DNA of 64,000 bases from Posidonia oceanica (lineage: Eukaryota > Streptophyta > Magnoliopsida > Alismatales > Posidoniaceae), in NCBI GenBank assembly GCA_037176725.1, contig JAZBRS010000057.1, positions 89,549,501 to 89,613,500 of the forward strand, in the 5' to 3' direction. Below the pieces are notes generated by a model. The model ran no database searches. It worked only from the letters and a program-made list of their open reading frames with translations, and was not told the DNA's origin. Numbering within the stretch: the stretch's first letter is position 1; every line of letters begins with the position of its first letter. Below are positions 35,001-43,947 of the stretch, piece after piece. The position numbers and the translations under genes were made by a program.

Positions 35001-36025
35001 AGATCAGGCTTCAGATCTCCAAGGTAAGTCCTTCTGAACTCCTGCACAGCATCTTTTGCACATCATTTGCATTGCATGCATTGTTTTTTGCGCCGCATTC
35101 TTCCATGCATGTAGACTAAGACTTCCTCCTCTTGCCTATCAATTCTATCTCCTCTTTTCGCGTACTCTCAGTGTTTTTGGGTTGAGTTTCCCCTGGATTC
35201 ACTACTAATTGTGACTTTCTCCCCCCTTTTCCACAATCCGATTGCACCGCGAGCTTTTGGCAGCATTTCTCGCACCGTTTTACGTACCGGCTTTCGTTTC
35301 TCGCACCGTTTTGCATGTTTTACGTTGTTTCCTCTTGCATGTCGCCTGCATTGCTTGGTTTTACCGCTGTTTTGTTTTATCGCCTGCATTTGCATTTAGG
35401 GCAGTGATGCTTACTGCTTGAAGTTCTCACGAACCTGGGTTCGCCCGGTTCGGAACACAGATAGCGTTGCTGAGCGCTTAGATAGCATGTTTAATTCCTT
35501 GCATCGCATTCCATCACTTAGAGCACACCTTTGAGCATCTAATTAGGCATTCATGGCACTTAGGCATTCAAAGTCTGCATTTCCCTACGTATGCGAGCGT
35601 AAGCCTAGAAAGACCGATTCTCGGGCGTGTCGGGGGTGCCTAACACCTTCCCCGCACTTAACAGGAGTCCTTGTCCTTTCTCTTGGCCCGCAATGACCAT
35701 ATTACCCTTATCCTAGGCATGAGTCATATCATTTGCATTCATTTGCATCTCTTTTCTTTTGCATTGCATTGCATTGCATCTTCTACTTGGTTTTGCGTGT
35801 TTATTCACGCATTTCCCCGATTTTCCTTGTCTCCCGACCTAATAGACATGGTGGCGACTCTGAATTGTCTTATCTTCTTCTTTTCTTTCCTTTTTTCCCT
35901 TTTTTAAGTGTTTCCGAGTCAGGTCCTCCTTCTCGGACACAGCCGCTAATAGTGAACCGGATTCTGATTGGTGCACGCGAGCTTTGGTAGTGTGCATGGA
36001 CGATCTGAACACTGGGATTACTATA
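32031..36025 (+). mobile_element. 5' LTR L4 of element D, truncated at its start
   Basis: Aligns with L5 from 45415 to its end. In a 300-base stretch compared by eye (34741-35040 against 48195 on) about nine substitutions and one small gap are visible, near 97% identity. It has lost about 370 bp including most of the minisatellite (junction near 35268). The end reads GGGATTACTATA. Landmarks: splice-donor-like AG/GTAAGT 35022-35029, conserved core 35630-35671, primer-binding-site-like TGGCGACTCT 35852-35861. Confidence 0.85.
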
Positions 36026-36026
36026 G

Positions 36027-36045
36027 TGGCGACTCCATTGGGGAT
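36027..36045 (+). promoter_or_regulatory. Primer binding site of element D
   Basis: TGGCGACTCCATTGGGGAT starts one base after the LTR end. It is of the type reported as complementary to the 3' end of tRNA-Arg in Ogre/Tat elements, and primes minus-strand DNA synthesis. Confidence 0.85.
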
Positions 36046-37337
36046 ACTAGACTCCGGCTTTCGCTTTTGGCTTTTCGCTCGCCTGCTTTTGCATCTTTGC
36101 TTGCCTTTGTGCCTTTGTCTACCTCTTTTGCCTATTTTGTTTGCTCCTCTATGCCAACTCCTAGCAAGTCGCCTTCTGGCTACTCTGCTTAGGTTTTGCA
36201 CCTGCCTCGCCTGCTTCGCTTTGGCATTTGCTTTGCCTTGCTCTGCTTTGTCTCTCTTGCTTGTTTACCTACTTTTTTCTTTGCTTTTGCTCTTATCTGC
36301 TTTACTGCTTACCTGTCTTTACTTTCTTTATCTTATTTGCTTATTACTGCTTTATTTCCTACATAATGCATGTCTACATACTTGTTTGGCAACAATACAT
36401 GCTTTTTAAGTGATGAATGCTTCTTTTACACACTTGCTATGCCACTACACACGCACATGCCATGTATATATGCCTTTTGATATGATGAATGCCTTCCCTT
36501 CACTATCATGCTCACAAACACCTGCACATGCCATGCACTTGCCTTTTGCAGTGATGTATGTTGTCTGCCTGCCATATTTGATTGATTTTCTTCCCTTTTG
36601 CACATGCCATGCCTAGGATGCTAGAAACATGCTTGCTTCCCCGTTGCTTAATCTAAAAGCTACAATAAAGCCAAGCAATAACATCTAAGCACAACTAGAG
36701 CCAAAAAACTTGTAATTTTCCCCTTTGGCTAATAAAATGCAAGTAAAAGACTCTAAAGCATTTTGCATGTTTGATTCATTTTAGAAAGCAAGCATCCTCT
36801 CCTCTGAGTCCACCCATAGTCTGCGAAGGACAGTCCCAACCTCTTGTTCCACTACTTTTGGCGTGGCCCAAGTTAGTCGGTCTGTCCCCCTTGTCTAGGG
36901 GTCGAGTTGGTGTTAGTGGAGGGTACCACCCACGCTTTTGGCAGGGTCGAGGCCACCAACGCACCACCCTATCATTACCTGAGCTTTGGCTAGGATTTGG
37001 ATAGGGGACCTGCTTTTTCTGACCTGGAGTCTGTCTAAACCCATTACCCATGAGTGCGTCCTAGTAGGTTATCTACTTAGGACATGCATGGTGAGAGAGC
37101 GCATTTTAGGGCATTCATTTGCATGTGTGCCATTCATGCCACCCCTAATAACTCTTTATTGCATTCAACCTCTAACGCCTTTACTCTTTTTGCAGGTAGG
37201 TGCGGGATCCGCTGCCCGGACTCTGAGCGTCCCTCCTCTGTCTCTGAGCTATTCGTCGCTTCCGGCAGTAGCTTTCCTTTAGGCCTTGCATCTTTGTTTC
37301 CTCGTCGCAGCCTCCCCTCACTTAGACTCGGTTAGCG
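36046..37337 (+). other. 5' leader of element D
   Basis: Non-coding. T/C-rich and TTTGCTTGCC-like repeats up to 36360, degenerate CACATGCCATG repeats to 36620, and a conserved block 36650-37040 shared with C and F. The 141-codon hydrophobic frame at 35984-36409 is a product of the pyrimidine-rich repeat, not a gene. Confidence 0.65.
37180..37196 (+). promoter_or_regulatory. Splice-acceptor-like site before gag, element D
   Basis: ACTCTTTTTGCAG ends at 37195, 143 bases before the gag ATG. Equivalents end at 31469 in C (143 bases) and 63650 in F (minus, 145 bases). Confidence 0.4.
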
Positions 37338-39583
37338 ATGGCCCAATTTGCCGATGAGCTCTACATTACTGTTGACTCGGAGGGGTTTACCACTTGGGTC
37401 CCTTTGGATTTCACTTCCACTCGCTCCGTGCCCTCTATGACATCAGGATTCCACCCTCACGTGTCTGGGGCACCCTAGTTTGCTGCGGGCCATTGGTAGA
37501 CTTGCGCCCCTCTGGATCCGATCGTCGAATCTGTCTCGATGACCGCCCCTCGCACTCCGGAGGCGCCTCTGACCCCTTCGTCCCTGGGATATGTCGCTCC
37601 CGACATCCCTTCTGCTGCGGCGACCCTTACCCTAGGTTCCCGACCTCTTGAGTCTGCCCCTCAGCCGATCCTGCAATTCAGTGTTCCCACTCACGGGTCC
37701 CCTGAAGTGCGGTATCGGCACCTGATGGAGCTTGCCCACACACTGTAGGGTATGGCTCTATCAGTTCGCCCCTCTTGTGTTCCTGCTGCTCCTGAGGTTC
37801 CTCTACGGCCTGCTCTTGCACACACTACACCCTAGCATAGACCATCGCCCCAGCTACACACTACTTCGGTGATGGGGGCACGGCATCTGTCTCCTGCTTC
37901 TGCATAGCACTATGCACTGCATGCAACTCCATTTCCTGGTGATCAGTCCTTTGGACTGGTTGGAGCATAGTACCCCAATGGCTCACTACCCGGCATCGCG
38001 CCTGCGCAGCAACTGTTGCTCCAACAATCTGCACCACGCACTACACAGCACATTATCTACCCATCCCCCTTGCATCAGGTTCAGAACCCAGCATACTTTC
38101 CTGCCTACACAGCACCACCACACGGATACGCTGGCCATCACGTCGCTCCACCAGGCGACGCGATGGTGGATCCGGAGGAGCACCTCGGTGCGACCCAGAC
38201 AGCGTATGTGGTCCCTGCCCCTGCTGCCTCCCCTTGTGGCGGCTAATTCAGACCCCATCAATGATAGGATGGATGTTTTGGAGAAAGCACTACGTCTAGT
38301 GCAGGGCAAGGACCACCAGTCTTACCAGTTTCGCGACCTCTGTCTCTTTCCCGAGGCCGCACTCCCTTCGAAGTTCCGCATCCCGATCTTCGATAAATAC
38401 AATGGTAAAGGCTGCCCTATTTCACATCTGAAAATGTACTGCAGGGACCTTGCTCAGCTTCAGGCTGATGAAAGGCTCCTTATCCGCCTGTTTTATAAGA
38501 GTTTAACCGGCCCCGTGCTCAAGTGGTTCACATCCCTTGACATGGCTACGGTTCAGACTTGGACTGATCTTTCTCAGGCCTTCCTTGAGCAGTATGCTTT
38601 CAACCTCGACCTGATCCCCAAGAGGAAGGATTTCGTCGCCATCCGGTAGAGGCCCCAAGAGCCATTCGGGGAGTATGACGGTCGCTGGTGCTCTTTAGCC
38701 GCCCAGGTCAAAGATAGACCCTCTGAGGAGGATTCCATCGAGATGATCGTTAAAGGGGCGCTGCCAGTGACTGGGACTCTGCTCTGCATTCAGCACATCA
38801 CTAGCCATGCATCGCTGATTAGGGCTGGCGTCCACGTGGAAAGCTCGCTGCGAAGTGGGCATTTCCCCGCACTTTCTGCATTGGCTAGGCAGGCCAACAA
38901 CGCCAGCAACCGCCGCAGCAGCAACAACAACAACAACTCTGCTCCTAGCTGCTCCGAACAGCGCAATGAAGCATGCACCGATCCTTCCGAAGAGCCTGCC
39001 TATGCAGAGAGTCAGCTAGACCCTTCTTCGCTAGAGCCCGCACCTAATTTTGCACCCACTGAGCACACTGTCACCGTTGAGCCCGTGCATCACGTCGCAC
39101 CCGCTCGGCAAGGACTCCATCCAGGGCAAAGACGACCTCGTTGGGCTGAGTGTGATTACACACCTCTCCTCAAACCACTGAGCGTCATCTTCCCTCAAGT
39201 TGAGTCGCTCCTGAGACTCTCGGCTGTCCGTCCACCACCAAACCCCCCTCCGTGGTGGCATGATACGGATCAGTTCTGCAGTTTCCATCGGGCCACCGGG
39301 CACTCGACAGACAACTGCCTCACTCTCCAAGATGCCGTTCAACGCTTGATCGATCGCAAGATCATCAGCGTTGGTGAGCAGGAGCCTGCACATACACATA
39401 CACCTGCACTTGCACTTGCACACCCTAGCGTAGCCGACCCTTCCTCTTCCGAACCTGCAGGCTTCGCAGTTGCCGGAACCTCGGGGGTCTATACCAGACT
39501 TTTTTGAGTTCAGCTCTGCCCTGGTGGATCCTTCTGATCCCATCGGCGTAATCCTCTTTTCCTGCCTTTCCTGTCTCATCTGA
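37338..39583 (+). pseudogene. gag: Gag of element D, decayed
   Basis: Capsid/nucleocapsid protein of a Tat-type element. The ATG at 37338 matches the gag starts of C and F. A proline/serine-rich N-terminal part is followed by the capsid-like core (about 38250-38750, with LCLFPEA, FRIP.FDKYNGKGCP and LKWFTSLDMATVQTW) and a C-x2-H-x4-H-x4-C knuckle at 39277-39318. Stops in the first frame: TAG at 37476, 37497, 37746, 37833, 37905 and 37968; a frameshift lies near 38225-38245 and TAG 38647 interrupts the second frame; a further shift near 39490 precedes the end. An asparagine-rich run lies near 38925. Gag F aligns over its whole length. All seven internal stops other than shift-induced ones are TAG. 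Confidence 0.88.
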
Positions 39584-39959
39584 GGGATGCTTGGAGATGC
39601 AACAGTAGCGTCGACAGCAAGCCTAGGTGCAGCGTCGTCCAGGTAGTTCCTCCTCCAATTTTGCAGCCCCAGTGCTCCCTGCACTGCCGTCAGCAGCTCC
39701 AGTAGCCCCAGTGCTCCCCGCACTGCCAACAGTGGACCTCGCCGACAGCATCAGCAGCGTAGGAGCGAACCCAGTGCCTCCCTCCCGAGGTAGCTGACAG
39801 GTAAGTCCTTCTTACCTCTCTTTTGTTTCCTGTATTGTCTTTTCTTTTCTTTTTGCTTTGTTTTTGTGTTTTCTCGCCTTGCCTGAAAATCATAAAAAGC
39901 ATAAAATCAACAAAACCCATTAAAAACATGCATTTCTTTCCTCTTCATGCATTCATTCA
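39584..39959 (+). other. Gag tail region and splice-donor-like site, element D
   Basis: Tandem proline/alanine-coding words CCAGTGCTCCC.GCACTGCC repeat at 39665-39730, as in F. A consensus donor GACAG/GTAAGT lies at 39800/39801 and is matched in F at 60974/60973. No acceptor is identified. The rest is T-rich non-coding sequence. Confidence 0.5.
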
Positions 39960-40170
39960 CTCTCGGGCTGGCAACCTAACTGCTCGGCGATAGGTCTGTT
40001 AACCTATCACTTCCAGGCTGGTAACCCTAATTGCTCGGCGATAGGTCTATTAACCTGTCATCCCCGGGTGGGCAACCTTAACTGCTCGGTGATAGGTCCG
40101 TTAACCTGTCATCATCGGGCTGATATCCCTAACTATTCGGCGATAGGTCCGTCAACTTATCACCCTCCTG
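39960..40170 (+). repeat. GATAGG/CCTATC hairpin array, element D
   Basis: Four units of about 47-50 bp: GGGCTGG.AACCCTAACTGCTCGGC, then GATAGG..CCTATC or CCTGTC. Confidence 0.85.
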
Positions 40171-41629
40171 TACATATCATCTCATATCTATCATTCTTTG
40201 TACATATCTGTCATCATGCATATCATTCCTCTGCACATACATGTCATCTCTTGCATCTTGTAAAACACAAAAGCACCAAAAAAAATCAAGAAAATCAAAA
40301 AACGCAAAAATGTTTTCTCGCCTTGCTGTTGGTTTTCCCTTTTTATGTTTTCTTAAACCAAAAACCATAAAAAATACAAAACCAATGCAAAAGCCTAAAG
40401 ACATGCTTGTCCCTTTCCTTCTAAAATATACAAACCCATAAACATTTGTATAATCAGAAACTTGGCTACGGACAAACAAGCAGCACCCGGAAGATGTCAA
40501 GCAGTGACAATCTCAGGCAGGTCTCACCCGAGCAGTGCCATCTCTTGCATGTGGCCACAAAGTGAGACTGAGAGCAAAATAGAGCATCCCGCTGAGTTTC
40601 AGAACTCCCAGAAGCAAGATCCACCTTATCAAGAGAGTCCACCGAACATGGAGAGGACCAAAGCAGAGCAGAGCATAGCTAGAGGCTGTAAGCACACATT
40701 GCAGAGGTTGAAGGTGTACGTCGATCAGCCGAACTCTTAACGCCTCATTAGGGACTGCTACCCCAAGAGGGCGAAGACATGCATATCCAAAAGAATAGAG
40801 ATCATGTGAGCAAAAGAATATGATAACATGATATGCATGCTGAGCATAAAAGAAAAATGAAGAAAGAAGTTGAAGAAAGAAGGCGCTCAAGAGAGGAGTG
40901 ACTCGGACGAGTATCGAAGCCCCCTCAGATTATCAACATCAAGCGCCACACTGGCAAATGCACAGGACATCATATCTGGAGGACCTGGCCCCACCCTCCG
41001 AGCACAGCATCACGCTCCAATCCCCTGTGCAGACGACACTTACTTCCCTGGCGGGCTAGATGCAGATTCGGTCACTCATGAGGGGAAAAGAAATATCATT
41101 CTGTGAGCGTCAAAAGCGGTAGTCGGTCCCTGAGGAATTAAGACGGAGGCAATGAAGCTACATCCAACGCTTCTGCTACCCGCATGCAGCCAAAGGCTAT
41201 TACTCTGCGAAGCGAAAGCCTCATCTTGAGTCAAGAGTGAGAATGAGAGCCACCGACCACAACTCGGCATGACGTTGCTCGAGGATCGAGTCTCCTGAGT
41301 CAGAAAGTGCAGAAGCACCCTCTTAGCAGCTGCTTTTAAGTCCAAAGCCACCAAAAAATGCATGCTGTAATATATTGTTATCTTCTTCCCTTCTCCCTGT
41401 TTTCGAAAATCGGAGTCAAGGATGAGCATCTTTTGCCTGCCTCGCTTAGAGGCTCCGCACCTTTCAACTTTTGCCGCCCACCGCGTTGGGTAGGTCCTTA
41501 ATGACCGGCATGTCCCTCGTTTGTCACCTCGTGACACCACGAAGCATGCCCGCGCTGAGACCATTGCACACCCACCACGGGGGGTTTCCTGTTTTCTCGG
41601 TATTCTCTTGCATTCCTCATTCCTTGCAT
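40171..41629 (+). other. Conserved non-coding block of element D
   Basis: An A-rich stretch (40250-40450) is followed by about 1.1 kb that is matched in inverted orientation in element F at 59220-60560. Shared stretches include the one reading GGPGPTLRAQ.HAPIPCAD in a frame at about 40978-41030 and VTHEGKR near 41070. The shared frame is short and broken in both, so I do not call a gene, but the conservation is notable. Confidence 0.55.
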
Positions 41630-42300
41630 TTGGGCTGGCACCCCTAACTGCTCGGCGATGGGTTCGTCAACCTATCATCCATTCATCTATCCATCCTCGC
41701 ATTTCGGTACCAGGGGCGCTTCAGCTATCCCTTGGTATCATCTTGATACCAGGGGCATCTTTTTTGCTACCCTGTGGTATCGTCCCACCAGGCTAGCAAC
41801 CCTAACTACTCGGTGATGGGTCTGTCAACCTATCATTTTCCATTCGGGCTGGCAGCCCTAACTGCTCGGCGATGGGTCCGTCAACCTATCACCTCGCATC
41901 CATTCCTCCTTTCATTCATCCACCTTGCATTTTGATGCCATGGGCGCTTCGGTTGTCCCTTGGTATCATCCTGATACCAGGGGCATCTTTTTTGCTGCCC
42001 CATGGTATCCCATTCCCATCTGCATTGGGCTGACATCCCCAACTGTCTCCGGACCTCTGTCGTGCCTTCCGGTTTGGTATCCCTACCCCCTTTCCACCCT
42101 CATTCGGGTCGATACTCCCTACCTATCCGGTGATGAGTCCATTAACTCCTCATTCGGGCTGATAGCCCAAACTATCCGGTGATGAGTCCGTTAACTCCTC
42201 ATCGGGCTAATAGCCCTAACTATCTGGTGATGAGTCCGTCAACTCCACGACGGGCCGATAGCCCTAACTATCCAGCGATAGGTCCGTTAACCTATCACCC
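41630..42300 (+). repeat. Mixed hairpin array, element D
   Basis: Units with GGGCTGGCAGCCC or GGGCTGATAGCCC (for example GGGCT 42156-42160, AGCCC 42164-42168), GATGGG/CCTATC, GATGAG (42181-42186)/CTCATC (42198-42203), and GGTATCA (41962-41968)/TGATACC (41972-41978). Confidence 0.9.
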
Positions 42301-42814
42301 ATTTCATCGTAGTTTAATAGCATTTTGTTGCACGGCATTAGCATTTCATCATCGCGCGGACATCGCGCAACCAGGATTGATTTCTCAGTTTCACGTGCCC
42401 AGTGTTCCATTGTTTGTACATTGCATTTCACAGCATTCGCATTGCATGACATCATATAGCTTCTTTGTATCCCTTGTAGAGTCAGTCCTAGTATTGCATT
42501 TCATCATTACCTGAGCATCGCGCGTTTAGGATTCGAACCCCTGGTTCGCGTACTGCCTAAGGTAGCATCCTCAGCACCCGCAAGACTTTCACAGCTTGCC
42601 GGCTTTGGATGATACTCACAGTAGTGCGCGGCCTTGGGATCGTCTTCTCGGTTTCGCATGCCCGGCACTTCGTTGGCATTCCATTGCATAACATTGCATA
42701 ACATTGCACCCTTATTGTGCTACTGCTCCTCTGTGGTCCTTACACCAACTTCTGTATTTCGCTTTCCCGGGCATTACGTGCCCACCATCGCATGCACAAT
42801 CCACAGTATCTTTA

Positions 42815-43045
42815 CTTTTCAGCCTTTACTTTCAGTCTTTACTTCCAGCATCTTTACTTTTCAGCCTTTACTTTCAGCACTTTATTTTCAGCAACTTTCC
42901 TTGCAGCACTCTACTTCCAGCACTTTCCTTTCAGCACTTTCCTTTTAGCACTCTACTTCCAGCACTTTCCTTTCAGCACTTTCCTTTCAGCACTTTACTT
43001 CCAGCACTTTCCTTTCAGCACTTTACTTTCAGCTTTTGCATTGCA
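42815..43045 (+). repeat. TTTCAGCAC minisatellite
   Basis: About 14 units of 15-17 bp, (C/T)TTCCTTTCAGCACT-like, giving runs of open frame in all three plus frames. Confidence 0.9.
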
Positions 43046-43559
43046 TTGCATTTTTCGCCTTTCCGCGTGCATGCACCATCCCGCTTTCTCCCAGAGGAGT
43101 ACAACGCAGTAAGCATTAGCGTAAGCATACCATTTGCATTAGCACAGCATTCTAGTGTTTGCATTCATCTGCATTTGCATTCAACTTCTTGCATTGCCTA
43201 GGACCCCTTTTGCATTGCATTGCCCCTTCTGCCTTTTCGCCTGCCCGCTGCCTCGGCTGGAGGCAAGCATTTTCTCCTTCTCGTGGCCTCGCGAGCTCCT
43301 GCTCATTTCACTTGTCCCAAATAGACAAGGGCCCTTTGGCCTCCCCTGGACTAGCAGCCAACCTGCCCGAGCGGCAAGCGTGTTGGTCCTTCCAGAGCCC
43401 CTGTTGCGCAAGCTTGGACGAGCAGCCAACTTGTCGCATTGCATCATCACACTTTCTGCTTTCCCTCGCTTCAGCATGCATCACACCGCACTGCACCAGC
43501 ATCAGCATTAGCACTCGTAGCATAGCAAGCACCTGCAGCATCAGCACTAGCACCAGCAC

Positions 43560-43695
43560 AGCATCTCTTCATGCATAGCATCATGCATGGCTGCATTTTT
43601 GGTTCAACATCAGCATCAGCATCATCAGCATCATCATCAGCATCATCAGCATCAGCATTAGCATCATCAGCATTAACATCAGTAGCATATCAACA
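43560..43695 (+). repeat. CAT/CAG trinucleotide tract
   Basis: Run of CATCAGCATCATCAG-like trinucleotides, weaker counterparts of which precede the polypurine tracts of A, B and F. Confidence 0.9.
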
Positions 43696-43867
43696 CTGCA
43701 TCAGCATTCACATCTGTACTAACTTTTGCACTAACATCTGCATTGCATATAATGCATTCCATCCATCTGCACTTGCATTTTGCATTGCGGCAACGAGCCA
43801 CGATGTTCAGTGCATCCGCCGAATAAGTGACTCATGCCAATAGCAATCTTCTGCTCCTGTCAATCAG

Positions 43868-43947
43868 ATGGGGTGTCTTGTCAACCCTGAGCAGTGGCCT
43901 CGCTTCGCTTGACCTCACTCAGGGAGGGGCATCTATTGACACCCCAT
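43868..43947 (+). promoter_or_regulatory. Polypurine tract with nested inverted repeats, element D
   Basis: AGGGAGGGG (43921-43929) is the polypurine tract. ATGGGGTGTC (43868-43877) is the exact complement of GACACCCCAT (43938-43947) in the LTR; CCCTGAG (43885-43891) pairs with CTCAGGG (43918-43924). Confidence 0.75.

Larger units (their letters stand above)
42301..43867 (+). other. 3' UTR spacer of element D
   Basis: Non-coding and rich in GCATT words. It includes a minisatellite (42815-43045) and a CAT/CAG tract (43560-43690), listed separately, and the segment from about 43790 that is conserved before the polypurine tract in A, B and F. Open frames of 98-165 codons follow the repeats. Confidence 0.6.

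Noticed and set aside
35984..36409. 141-codon hydrophobic frame like a membrane protein
   Set aside because: It starts inside the LTR end, runs over the primer binding site and follows a CTTTTGCC-type repeat; no counterpart in the leader of C.
38574..38978. Minus-strand frames opposite gag of D
   Set aside because: Shadows of the conserved plus-strand gag; no independent similarity.
42704..43201. 165-codon frame rich in Phe/Ser/Leu repeats
   Set aside because: Driven by the TTTCAGCAC minisatellite; all three plus frames are open.
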